Shown here piece by piece: positions 1 to 5,538 of a stretch of DNA of 9,087 bases (position 1 is its first letter; each line of letters begins with the position of its first letter). This DNA is from Candidatus Omnitrophota bacterium (GTDB lineage Bacteria > Omnitrophota > Koll11 > Aquiviventales > Aquiviventaceae): the NCBI GenBank assembly GCA_023247285.1, contig JAHFGU010000053.1, positions 1-9,087 on the forward strand, written 5' to 3'. The translations under genes were made by a program, and so were the position numbers. Under the pieces are notes generated by a model that ran no database searches, was not told the DNA's origin, and saw only the letters and a program-made list of their open reading frames with translations.

Positions 1-365
1 CCGTGCGGCGCGGGATCCTGCGCCGCGGGGTCATGCACGCGTGCGTCAGCGCCGGCATCCCGTGTGTCCTCACCGGCTCGATCCGCGACGACGGGCCGCT
101 GCCGGACGTGATCACCGACGTGCTGGAGGCGCAGGACGCGATGCGCCGGCAGCTGCCCGGCGTGGGCCTGGCCCTCATGATCGCCTCGACGCTCCACGCC
201 ATCGCCACCGGCAACATCCTGCCGGCCACGGTGAAGACCGTCTGCGTGGACATCAACCCGGCCGTGGTCACGAAGCTCTCCGACCGCGGCACCTTCCAGG
301 GCATCGGCATCGTGTCGGATACCGAAGCCTTCCTTCGCGAGCTCACCCGCGCCCTGCGCGTTTAG
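1..365 (+). CDS. TIGR00300-family / ornithine cyclodeaminase-like domain protein, C-terminal part
   Basis: The gene is cut by the left window edge. About 120 C-terminal residues are visible, in frame from base 3, with a TAG stop at 363-365. Stretches such as [43 protein letters not shown] and [16 protein letters not shown] match what I recall of the TIGR00300 (LOR/SDH-type) domain. That domain forms the C-terminal half of cyanobacterial AgrE/ArgZ, where it is reported to act as an NAD-dependent ornithine cyclodeaminase making proline. The ArgZ-like partner follows after 13 bases, so the two probably form an operon and a short pathway from arginine through ornithine to proline. Here the domain order is reversed and split into two genes. 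The family call is fairly safe; the reaction is inferred from the family and the neighbour. The cofactor-binding part lies outside the window. Confidence 0.85.
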   Translation, partial: VRRGILRRGVMHACVSAGIPCVLTGSIRDDGPLPDVITDVLEAQDAMRRQLPGVGLALMIASTLHAIATGNILPATVKTVCVDINPAVVTKLSDRGTFQGIGIVSDTEAFLRELTRALRV

Positions 366-378
366 AGCGCCTGACAGA

Positions 379-1194
379 ATGCCCCGTGCCGCCGCCCGCG
401 CGCCGGCGTTCCTGATGTGCCGGCCGACGCACTACGCCATCGCCTACGAGATCAACCCGTGGATGAGCCTCAAGCGCCAGGCCAACCCTGCGCGCGCCCT
501 CGCGCAATGGGCAGCCCTCCATCGCCTGCTCACCGCCGAGCTCGGCGCCCGCGTGCGCCTGCTGCCGCCGCGCGCCGGCGTCCCGGATTTGGTGTTCACC
601 GCCAACGCCGGCCTTGTCAGCGGCCGCACGCTCATCCGCAGCAACTTCCGCTACCCGGAACGCCAGCGGGAAGAGCCGGTCATCGAGCGGTATTTCGCGC
701 AGCGCGGCTACCGGGTGCTGCGGCTGGCCGGCCGGTACGATTTCGAGGGGGAAGGCGACGCGCTGTGGCAGGACCGGACGCTGGTCTTCGGGTTCCGGTT
801 CCGGTCAGACGCGCCGGCGCATGAGGAGCTCGCGCGGCTGCTGCAGGCGCGGGTGCTGCCCATCGAGCTGGCCGACCGGCGCTTTTACCATCTCGACACG
901 TGCTTCTGCCCGCTCGACCGCCGCAGCGCGCTCTGGTACCCGCGCGCCTTCGACCGCTACGGGCGGCGCGTACTGGAGGGGCTTGTGGAGGATCTCATCG
1001 CGGTCAGCGAGGCGGACGCGATCCGGTTCGCGTGCAATGCGGTCGTGGCGGGGCGCGCGATCGTGCTCCAGGCGGGATTTTCCTCGTCGCTGCGGACGCA
1101 GCTCAACCGCCGGGGCTGGCGGCCCGTTCCGGTGGACCTGTCCGAATTCCTCAAGGCCGGCGGCGCGGCCAAGTGCCTCGTGCTGCGCCTCTAA
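379..1194 (+). CDS. ArgZ/DDAH-like amidinotransferase-fold hydrolase
   Basis: This 271-residue protein fits the DDAH/arginine deiminase (pentein) superfamily and most resembles the N-terminal arginine dihydrolase half of cyanobacterial ArgZ/AgrE. Visible family marks are MCRPTHYAIAYEINPWM (residues 13-29, with Asn26), PDLVFTANAG (69-78, Asp70 and Asn76), FEGEGDALW (122-130), HLDTCFCPL (171-179, catalytic His171) and AKCLVLRL at the C-terminus (nucleophile Cys266). The full Cys/His/Glu/Asp set appears intact. The expected reaction is hydrolysis of the arginine guanidino group, giving ornithine (dihydrolase) or citrulline (deiminase). INPWM and FTANAG favour the ArgZ type over true DDAH, but the sequence alone cannot settle the substrate. 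ATG 379 was chosen because it leaves a normal short lead before the first strand; Met13 (415) would start inside it. The Shine-Dalgarno sequence is weak, so coupling to the upstream gene is plausible. The protein is cytoplasmic, with no signal peptide. Confidence 0.85.
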   Translation: MPRAAARAPAFLMCRPTHYAIAYEINPWMSLKRQANPARALAQWAALHRLLTAELGARVRLLPPRAGVPDLVFTANAGLVSGRTLIRSNFRYPERQREEPVIERYFAQRGYRVLRLAGRYDFEGEGDALWQDRTLVFGFRFRSDAPAHEELARLLQARVLPIELADRRFYHLDTCFCPLDRRSALWYPRAFDRYGRRVLEGLVEDLIAVSEADAIRFACNAVVAGRAIVLQAGFSSSLRTQLNRRGWRPVPVDLSEFLKAGGAAKCLVLRL

Positions 1195-1255
1195 AAGTGC
1201 CGGGCACTTCGCAACCGTCGGCTGATCAGCGAGGCGAAGTGCCTGGCACCTTTTT
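1193..1255. terminator. Palindromic bidirectional terminator / REP-like element
   Basis: Two arms of about 20 bases (1193-1212 and 1234-1255) form a long stem around a 21-base loop, with one C/T difference and one extra C. Each arm is also a small palindrome (AAGTGCC-G-GGCACTT on the left). The plus strand ends in T5 (1251-1255), with another T6 at 1263-1268; the minus strand ends in four T after the stem. The element starts inside the stop codon of the ArgZ-like gene and lies between convergent genes, so it can end both transcripts. The AAGTGCC/GGCACTT core resembles dispersed palindromes often found in environmental bacterial genomes; that link is from memory. Confidence 0.75.
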
Positions 1256-1270
1256 CTCTGGCTTTTTTAC

Positions 1271-1852
1271 TCACTTAAAGTACGCCGGCTCGTTCCCCGG
1301 CTTCCACTTGATGTTGCAGCCAATGCTCGGACGCTGCTCCCTGCTGACCGGCGTTCCACCGAGCACCGCGTCGATCGCCGCACGCAGGTCCTTCCCCGTC
1401 ACCGGCTTGCCGTTGTCCGGGCGGCTGTCGTCGAGCTGCCCGCGATAGACGAGCGCGCGATCCCGGTCGAACAGAAAAAAATCCGGCGTGCAGGCGGCTG
1501 CATAGGCCTTCGCAGCGTCTTGGCGTTCGTCGTAACAGAACGGGAACGCGAAACCCAGCTCTTGCGCCATGGCCTTCAGGCGGTCGGGCGCGTCATCAGG
1601 ATACTTGCCGGCGTCGTTCGCGCTGATCGCCACAATCCCGATCGCCTGCTTCGCGTAATCCCGGCCCAGCCGCGCGAGCTCCTCCTTGATGTGCTGGACA
1701 TACGGGCAGTGCCGGCAGATGAACATGACGAGCAGCCCCTGCGTGCCGGCGAACGTGTCGAGGGAGACGGCGTTTCCGCTGATCACGTCCGGCAGCCGGA
1801 AGTCGGGCGCCTGCGTGCCGAGCCCAAGCATCGTGGATGGGGTCAGGGCCAT
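1271..1852 (-). CDS. Thioredoxin-fold (AhpC/TSA-TlpA-like) redox protein
   Basis: This 193-residue protein has a peroxiredoxin/thioredoxin layout. GTQAPDFRLPDV (12-23) is the usual AhpC/TSA opening. FICRHCPYV (44-52) carries a CxxC redox pair, Cys46 and Cys49. A later CTPDFFLFD stretch supplies the cis-proline strand, followed by VYRGQLDDSRP as in the common 'thioredoxin family protein' group with a CxHC(P)YV site. No signal peptide or membrane segment is seen, so a cytoplasmic thiol-disulfide role is likely; the partner is unknown. The start at 1852 is preceded by GGGGGAC about 6 bases upstream; Met8 is an alternative. It is the last gene of the minus-strand operon, 31 bases after the carbinolamine dehydratase and just before the palindromic terminator. 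The stop is TGA at 1271-1273. Confidence 0.85.
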   Translation of the reverse strand: MALTPSTMLGLGTQAPDFRLPDVISGNAVSLDTFAGTQGLLVMFICRHCPYVQHIKEELARLGRDYAKQAIGIVAISANDAGKYPDDAPDRLKAMAQELGFAFPFCYDERQDAAKAYAAACTPDFFLFDRDRALVYRGQLDDSRPDNGKPVTGKDLRAAIDAVLGGTPVSREQRPSIGCNIKWKPGNEPAYFK

Positions 1853-1883
1853 CGGAGTCCCCCGTGTGAGCGGCCGTGCGCCG

Positions 1884-2222
1884 CTATGGGCGCAGCAGGG
1901 CGTCGATCTTGGCGGCGAGAATGAAGTCGTTTTCGGTCAAGCCGCCGACCGCATGCGTCGAGAGCTCGATCGTCACGCGCTTGTAGCGGGTCAGGTGCAG
2001 GTCCGGGTGGTGGTCTTCCGCCTCGGCGACCGGCGCGATGCGCTGGATGAGGGCGACCGCGTCCAAGAAATTCGCGCACGTCACCGTCTTCCGGATGGCG
2101 CGGCCGTCGACGAGCTCCCAGCCGCTCACGTCGCGCAGCAGCGCCCGCGCCGCGCTCTCCGGCAGCGGCTCGGCCCCGCCTTCGCAGGGCTTGCACGTGC
2201 GCTGCGCGAGGGGCGGGATCAT
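1884..2222 (-). CDS. Pterin-4a-carbinolamine dehydratase (PCD/PhhB family)
   Basis: This 112-residue protein is the usual size for PCD. It carries the signature EDHHPDLHLTRYKRVTIELS (69-88), with active-site histidines His71 and His72 and a third, His90, in STHAVGGLTENDF. The N-terminal CKPCEGG motif (10-16) is common in bacterial members. The family dehydrates 4a-hydroxytetrahydropterin so that the cofactor of aromatic amino acid hydroxylases can be recycled. No hydroxylase is visible here, and orphan PCDs have been linked to other roles, for example molybdopterin-related ones, so the physiological role is open. The ATG overlaps the greA stop as ATGA (2219-2222), and AAGGTGGAG within greA lies at ribosome-binding distance, so the two genes are translationally coupled. 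The product is cytoplasmic. Confidence 0.93.
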   Translation of the reverse strand: MIPPLAQRTCKPCEGGAEPLPESAARALLRDVSGWELVDGRAIRKTVTCANFLDAVALIQRIAPVAEAEDHHPDLHLTRYKRVTIELSTHAVGGLTENDFILAAKIDALLRP

Positions 2223-2689
2223 CCGCGCTCCACCTTGAGGATTTTATACGGGATGCGGGCCTTGGGCAGATCCAGCGTGAAGGCCTCGCCGGCTTTCTTC
2301 CCCAGCAGGCTCTTGCCCAGCGGCGAGGCGATCGAGAGCTTGCCGTTGGGCGGGTCGGCCTCATCCGGCCCGACCAGCAGGTAGGCGACGATGTCCTTCG
2401 TCTGCTGGTCCTGCAGCGTGACCGTGACGCCCACGCGCGCTTCGCCCGCCTTCACCTCGAGGCCGTCGATGATCCGGACATGCGCGAGCTTGGTCTCGAG
2501 CTCCATCAAGCGCTGCGCAACATGCTGCAGCCGCTCGCGCGCCGCGTGGTACTCGGCGTTCTCGCGCAGGTCGCCCATGGCGGCGGCCTTGCTGACCTCT
2601 TCGGTCAGCGCGTGTTTCTGCTTGAGGAGGGACTTGCGCTCAGCTTGGAGTTTGTCCAGGCCGGCCTTGGTAAGATACGTCTCGCCCAT
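2219..2689 (-). CDS. greA: Transcription elongation factor GreA
   Basis: This 156-residue protein is full length for GreA. The N-terminal coiled coil carries MGDLRENAEYHAARERL (38-54), whose acidic tip residues Asp40 and Glu43 match those that hold the catalytic Mg2+ when GreA reaches into the RNA polymerase secondary channel. The C-terminal FKBP-like domain shows IASPLGKSLLGKKAGE and a final IPYKILKVERG. GreA rescues backtracked RNA polymerase by stimulating transcript cleavage. The start at 2689 gives the standard MGETYLT opening. No good Shine-Dalgarno is visible; instead a GC-rich hairpin (2698-2716) sits directly upstream. It is second in the operon, 35 bases after the TIGR04073-family gene, and overlaps the next gene by four bases. 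Confidence 0.97.
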   Translation of the reverse strand: MGETYLTKAGLDKLQAERKSLLKQKHALTEEVSKAAAMGDLRENAEYHAARERLQHVAQRLMELETKLAHVRIIDGLEVKAGEARVGVTVTLQDQQTKDIVAYLLVGPDEADPPNGKLSIASPLGKSLLGKKAGEAFTLDLPKARIPYKILKVERG

Positions 2690-2697
2690 GCGGCGAG

Positions 2698-2716
2698 CGC
2701 GGGCGCGAAGCCCGCG
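2698..2716 (-). repeat. GC-rich intercistronic hairpin before greA
   Basis: Seven-base arms CGCGGGC (2698-2704) and GCCCGCG (2710-2716) surround a GCGAA loop (TTCGC on the transcribed minus strand). The hairpin fills most of the 35-base gap between the TIGR04073-type gene and greA. It has no T-tract, so it is not a typical terminator. It could set mRNA stability or limit ribosome access to greA, which lacks a clear Shine-Dalgarno. At this GC content chance remains possible. Confidence 0.4.
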
Positions 2717-2724
2717 GCGTTAGG

Positions 2725-3249
2725 TTACTTCTTCCACGTCGAGGAGCGTTTCGGCCGCGCCGGAATCGGCTGACTCTCCGCGGCTTGAGCCGGCGGTTGG
2801 GCAGCACCCGGCTCGGTCGTCGGGACCTCCCACGTCGCCACGGGTTGGCTGGCGGCGATCGGCTCTTCCAGTTTCGCGGTGGAGCCGCCGACGCTGGCAA
2901 AACAATTCTCATAGGAGTCGGACACCGGGATGCCGTTGAACCCCGGCACCCAGAAGGTCACCAGGTCGACCGCCCCGGATCCCAGGCGCAGCACGCCGCA
3001 CCCCAGGCCCTTGCCGAGGCCGGTCAGCGTGCCCACCAGCGGCGGACCGGATTTGGTGTCGTTCACCACGTCGACGATCAGATCCACCGGGCTGGTCACA
3101 ACGTTCAGCGCGCCGCGACCGATCATGCCGCCGAATTTCCTCCCGTACTCTTGGGATTCCGCCGCTTCATGCACCTGCGTCCGGGCCGCCCAGGCCGGGT
3201 GCGCACAGACCAGCAGCCCCGCTGCCGTGAACCACGCCACCTTGCTCAT
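2725..3249 (-). CDS. Secreted TIGR04073-family (exosortase system-associated) protein
   Basis: The frame is open from 3342, but I start at 3249 (174 aa). There GGAGG lies 5 bases before the ATG, a signal peptide begins immediately (MSKVAWFTAAGLLVCAHPAWA, probable cut after residue 21 or 22), and a strong promoter lies inside the longer reading. The mature part has the pattern I associate with TIGR04073: KFGGMIGRGALNVVTSPVDL (38-57), then a glycine-rich GLGKGLGCGVLRLGSGAVDLVTFWVPGFNG (77-106), then two cysteines overall (84 and 116). Residues from about 125 to the end form a Pro/Ala/Gln-rich tail with a basic end, probably disordered. The molecular function is unknown; the family name comes from co-occurrence with exosortase systems. 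An envelope location is inferred from the signal peptide. It is the first gene of the greA operon. The stop is TAA at 2725-2727. Confidence 0.75.
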   Translation of the reverse strand: MSKVAWFTAAGLLVCAHPAWAARTQVHEAAESQEYGRKFGGMIGRGALNVVTSPVDLIVDVVNDTKSGPPLVGTLTGLGKGLGCGVLRLGSGAVDLVTFWVPGFNGIPVSDSYENCFASVGGSTAKLEEPIAASQPVATWEVPTTEPGAAQPPAQAAESQPIPARPKRSSTWKK

Positions 3250-3286
3250 CACTCCTCCGTCGTTGGCATACGCCGTATCGTCGCTG

Positions 3287-3315
3287 AGTCTAGCGCGAAA
3301 GCGCGGGGCTGTCAA
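3287..3315 (-). promoter_or_regulatory. Sigma70-type promoter of the TIGR04073-greA-PCD-thioredoxin operon
   Basis: On the minus strand a consensus -35 TTGACA (3315-3310) is followed after exactly 17 bases by a -10 TAGACT (3292-3287), four of six matching the consensus. Transcription should start near 3280, giving a leader of about 30 bases that holds GGAGG before ATG 3249. The spacer contains a GCGC-GAAA-GCGC inverted repeat (3293-3304). This promoter lies inside the longer N-terminal reading of the gene and supports the shorter start. Confidence 0.75.
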
Positions 3316-3355
3316 TGCATCGGCGGGCGCGGTACTGGTCAAGTTTGGAGGATAA

Positions 3356-3661
3356 ATGTCAGAAGCACCTAACTCACCGTGTGTTGGGCAGTTTCAGTCT
3401 TGGGGTAGCGGGAAAACACCTCATATTCCCAATCGAGAAGACCTAGCTGACGACTACAAGCAATTAGGGTTCCTCGGGCTTGCTTTGGACTATGCGGGTC
3501 GGCGGATTGAATGGCACGTATCAGCCGACGCCCCGCCTGACGTTCTGAACCGGCTTGCCTCCGATACCACGCTTCGACCGTTGCTCGAATATTGCCTGTG
3601 GGAGTTTCAAGTTGGATGCGAGCGTATTGCGAAGCTAGAAGCCATCCCTACACCCGTTTGA
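3356..3661 (+). CDS. Small hypothetical protein with IS-altered C-terminus
   Basis: This 101-residue protein is not recognised. It is soluble-looking, with several Trp and acidic residues and no signal peptide or membrane segment. A good Shine-Dalgarno GGAGGA (3347-3352) sits just before ATG 3356. Base composition (about 53% GC in a sampled line) is well below the neighbouring core genes, suggesting acquired DNA. The IS5-family element begins at 3638 inside this gene. Residues 95-101 (EAIPTPV) and the TGA stop at 3659-3661 come from the IS end and overlap the 3' end of the transposase gene. Joining the flanks with one TA removed gives CTA ATC ACC TGA, so the original protein would have been 96 residues ending in Leu-Ile-Thr. 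The insertion therefore changed only the tail and may leave function intact. Confidence 0.65.
   Translation: MSEAPNSPCVGQFQSWGSGKTPHIPNREDLADDYKQLGFLGLALDYAGRRIEWHVSADAPPDVLNRLASDTTLRPLLEYCLWEFQVGCERIAKLEAIPTPV
3638..3654. repeat. IS terminal inverted repeat, transposase 3' side
   Basis: GAAGCCATCCCTACACC, preceded by the TA target copy at 3636-3637. It contains the transposase stop codon (TAG on the minus strand, 3650-3648). Confidence 0.9.
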
Positions 3662-4426
3662 GCGTGATCACGGCACAGGCCAGATGCACCAACGCGATAA
3701 AGTTGACGGCCAGGTACTCGTAGCGGACCACGAGCCGCCGGAAGTTCTGCAACCAGGCGATGCTGCGCTCGATGAGCCAGCGGCGCTTGTAGCGGCGAAG
3801 CGTCCGGCCATCCTGATGGGTCGCCACCGTATTGTTCGACCGCGCTGGGATGATCGGTTCAATGCCACGCGCCGCCAGCCAGGCGCGCGCCCGGTTGCTG
3901 TCGTAGCCGCGGTCGGCGATCAGCCGTTCCGGCTGGCCGCAGGCCTCCGGGAGACTCTCCACCGTCGGCGCCAGCAGCGTCACCTCCGCCGGGGACGCCG
4001 CCTCCACGTGAACTCCGAGCGGAGTACCCTGGCCATCGGCCAGTACCATGAGCTTCGTTCCCTTGCCGCGCTTGGTGGGTCCGACCAAGGCCCCCCTTTT
4101 TTCGCCACGACGAACGTCCCATCGATGAAGCATTCGTCCCAGCGAATCTTGTCGCGGTCGGCCAGCTCGGTCACGAACGCGCGCCACAGGGTGAGCAGCG
4201 TCCCCTCCCGCGCCCACTGGCTCAAGCGTCGGTGGACGGCGCTCTTGGCCCCGTCCCGCCGGGGCAGTTCGCTCCAGGGGGCGCCGGTCCAGAGCACCCA
4301 CAGGAGTCCCTCGAAGCATTGCCGATCCGCCAGGGGCGGCCGTCCGCCCTTCGGCTTGGACGTCGGCGACGGGAGAACGGCTGCGATCCTAACCCATTGC
4401 CCATCCGTGACATGGCGCCACGCCAT
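3648..4426 (-). CDS. IS5-family DDE transposase, expressed by -1 frameshift
   Basis: Two overlapping frames make one transposase. The first (from ATG 4426) gives MAWRHVTDGQWVRIAAVLP, GRPPLADRQCFEGLLWVLWTGAPWSELP and the first catalytic Asp102 in FIDGTFV. The second (to the TAG at 3648) carries Asp172 in IADRGYDSN and Glu220 in RRWLIERSIAWLQNFRR, followed by RYEYLAVNF. The frames join at a run of six A then six G on the minus strand (4102-4091). A -1 shift after Lys110 gives 259 residues with Arg111 next, the normal size for this group. The first frame alone runs on to 3980 with a non-family tail. The enzyme would cut and join IS ends by the DDE mechanism. The frameshift could be programmed (translational or transcriptional slippage) or an inactivating indel; its place at a homopolymer between conserved blocks favours programming. 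Confidence 0.88.
4091..4102 (-). promoter_or_regulatory. A6G6 frameshift site in the transposase
   Basis: On the minus strand AAAAAAGGGGGG spans codons 109-112 of the first frame (AAA AAA GGG GGG). The family sequence continues in the -1 frame as AGG GGG GCC. The AAAAAAG string is a known slippery type, although its phase is not the classical A_AAA_AAG, so slippage of a single P-site tRNA or RNA polymerase stuttering on A6 fits better. Confidence 0.65.
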
Positions 4427-4482
4427 GACTCCAATCCCTTTCTCCGGGACGACTCATGGCGTGATTGTATCATCTCGTAATA

Positions 4483-4499
4483 GGTTTAGGGATGGCTTC
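4483..4499. repeat. IS terminal inverted repeat, transposase 5' side
   Basis: The complement reads GAAGCCATCCCTAAACC, one mismatch to the other end. It is followed by the TA target copy at 4500-4501. Confidence 0.9.
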
Positions 4500-4549
4500 T
4501 AATCACCTGAGCTTGTCGCGTGCGGTCGAGTCTGTTCATGGCCTCTATT

Positions 4550-4569
4550 ATGCTTGAGCTGTCAAGCAT
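4550..4569. repeat. Inverted repeat downstream of the interrupted small gene
   Basis: Perfect 8-base arms ATGCTTGA (4550-4557) and TCAAGCAT (4562-4569) surround a GCTG loop. In the pre-IS arrangement this hairpin lay about 40 bases after the stop of the small plus-strand gene. It lacks a T-run on either side, so it is only a weak terminator candidate. The rest of 4502-4627, apart from the terminator at 4576-4611, shows nothing else I can support. Confidence 0.4.
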
Positions 4570-4575
4570 TGTTAA

Positions 4576-4611
4576 GGAAATAAAAATACCGACCCCTTCC
4601 TTAGGAGTCGG
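4576..4611 (-). terminator. Rho-independent terminator of the accessory unit
   Basis: On the minus strand CCGACTCC (4611-4604) and GGGGTCGG (4596-4589) pair over 8 bases with one G-U pair and a TAAGGAA loop. TATTTTTATTT (4588-4578) follows directly. It lies 17 bases after the stop of the 142-aa gene, correctly placed to end that transcript. Confidence 0.8.
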
Positions 4612-4627
4612 CCAGGCGTTTGCCTGA

Positions 4628-5056
4628 TTACCGAGTGATGGCTACATGGTCATCTTCGACTTTCGCAAGCGTAGGGATAGCGTCGGCATACCCGCGCGTT
4701 CTCCGAAAAGTCGCAGCATCTGCAGTAAGCGCCTTCAAGAGCAGAACTCGAACGGAGATGACCGCTTTTCCTTCGTGGGAGGCAGTAACTTCTACGGCTT
4801 CTCCACCAGCGATATTCATGAGAGCCTTAACACCCTTGATCTTGAATCCGATGGCTTCGCGCTTCTCTAGAGATCGGTAAATGGTGAGATAATCGTCAAT
4901 GCGGTCTGCTACAACAGCTTCGTCCACCGTCTGAAACTCTATGTAGTCGCCTTTGGCATTGTACCAGAACTCAATACGGTCCCTGTGCGAGCCGCGTTGT
5001 GCACCTGGCTCGATCAGCTGTTCAATATCGTTGAAAAATTGTGCTTCGTCAGACAT
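4628..5056 (-). CDS. Hypothetical protein, second of an overlapping gene pair
   Basis: This 142-residue protein is not recognised. The frame opens at a TTG (5071), but ATG 5056 (MSDEAQFF) is the better start: it makes ATGTCTGA, so the start overlaps the stop of the upstream gene by 8 bases, typical of translational coupling. No signal peptide or membrane segment is seen. The middle (RIEFWYNAKGDYIEFQTVDE, then RIDDYLTIYRSLEKREAIGFKIKGV) alternates strand-like stretches in a way that loosely recalls small DUF2283-like folds; that comparison is a weak impression. The C-terminal third (VRVLLLKALTADAATFRRTR) looks helical. Tight linkage to the 133-aa gene and the terminator just downstream show it ends the unit. 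One hypothesis is an antitoxin or immunity partner for the upstream protein, but nothing in the sequence proves this. Confidence 0.75.
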   Translation of the reverse strand: MSDEAQFFNDIEQLIEPGAQRGSHRDRIEFWYNAKGDYIEFQTVDEAVVADRIDDYLTIYRSLEKREAIGFKIKGVKALMNIAGGEAVEVTASHEGKAVISVRVLLLKALTADAATFRRTRGYADAIPTLAKVEDDHVAITR

Positions 5057-5450
5057 GTATGACACCGCCAAAGCGGTTTTCCCAGTCGACCGGATTCAGA
5101 GGGTCTTTACGGTCGGCGTCCTCCGCGATGAAATCGTACACAACACGGTCACTATCGACATAGACCGCAAACACCAGATCGCGAGGGAATGGAACCCGCA
5201 CTTCTTCCCTTACGTACCAAGTAGCTGGCTTTCCGACGTAGCACCAGCCGTCTTGCGTAAACGCCCGACGCACTCCTATAAAAATCCGCTTCGGGTTGCT
5301 CAGAACCTGATGCACAGTGAACAGGTTCATGAACTTCGTCGGCTTGTACTTATAGAGGCGGTTAACCAACGCCTCCTCGATGCGAACTTCGACCTTTGGA
5401 CCCAGGATGTTCGCAGGGTCGACCGTCTGGATCACATATGCGTGTGCCAC
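5049..5450 (-). CDS. Hypothetical protein, first of an overlapping gene pair (possible small nuclease-like fold)
   Basis: This 133-residue protein starts at a GTG (5450). An in-frame stop 13 bases upstream (5465-5463) limits the start, and the Shine-Dalgarno is weak. It has no signal peptide or membrane segment. The order HQVLSNPKRIFIGVRR (about 47-62), GWCYVGKPATWYVREEV, then PRDLVFAVYVDSDRVVYDFIAE resembles the helix plus four-strand layout of small barnase/EndoU/ColicinE5/RelE-like (BECR) nucleases, including the 'NPxxIfiG' step often seen in phage-encoded ones. This is a pattern impression with no identified catalytic residues. The C-terminal DPLNPVDWENRFGGVI is another possible conserved block. 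The start of the next gene overlaps its stop by 8 bases. A toxin or an uncharacterised paired function are both possible. Confidence 0.72.
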   Translation of the reverse strand: MAHAYVIQTVDPANILGPKVEVRIEEALVNRLYKYKPTKFMNLFTVHQVLSNPKRIFIGVRRAFTQDGWCYVGKPATWYVREEVRVPFPRDLVFAVYVDSDRVVYDFIAEDADRKDPLNPVDWENRFGGVIHV

Positions 5451-5491
5451 GACGGTCCACTTTCAGCTCAAGTGTACCACAAGTGGCAAAG

Positions 5492-5538
5492 AGGGGACAG
5501 GAATGATACCAGTTTGAAAGCTGCCCATCAAGTCCCCT
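5492..5538. repeat. Weak inverted repeat between the KGG gene and the gene pair
   Basis: AGGGGAC (5492-5498) and GTCCCCT (5532-5538) are 7-base arms 33 bases apart, in the 77-base gap after the KGG-type gene and overlapping its stop region. The string GGGGACAGGAATGATACC inside resembles fragments of dispersed palindromes in environmental genomes, from memory. No promoter for the downstream pair was convincing in this gap. Confidence 0.3.

Larger units (their letters stand above)
3638..4499 (-). mobile_element. IS5-family insertion sequence (IS427-like), 862 bp, complete
   Basis: The ends were set from terminal inverted repeats GAAGCCATCCCTACACC (3638-3654) and its near-complement at 4483-4499, 16 of 17 matching. 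They are flanked by a direct TA (3636-3637 and 4500-4501), a target duplication typical of IS427/IS1031-type IS5 elements. The single transposase is split over two frames. Sampled GC is about 75%, higher than the surrounding patch, so the IS probably arrived separately and came from a GC-rich background. It sits two codons before the stop of the preceding small gene. With both ends and the catalytic residues present it may still be active. Confidence 0.92.

Noticed and set aside
614..1225. 203-codon reading in another frame over the ArgZ-like gene
   Set aside because: Arg/Ser-rich frame-shifted shadow; the other frame has intact catalytic motifs.
3250..3342. N-terminal extension of the TIGR04073-family protein
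   Set aside because: It would hide the signal peptide internally and contains the promoter; the GGAGG before ATG 3249 marks the true start.
4560..4565. Minus-strand TTGACA as a -35 box near 4565
   Set aside because: No -10-like hexamer lies 16-18 bases downstream, and it falls inside the 4550-4569 inverted repeat.
5057..5071. TTG start for the 142-aa gene
   Set aside because: It adds only five residues and has no better ribosome-binding site; ATG 5056 gives the usual short overlap with the upstream stop.
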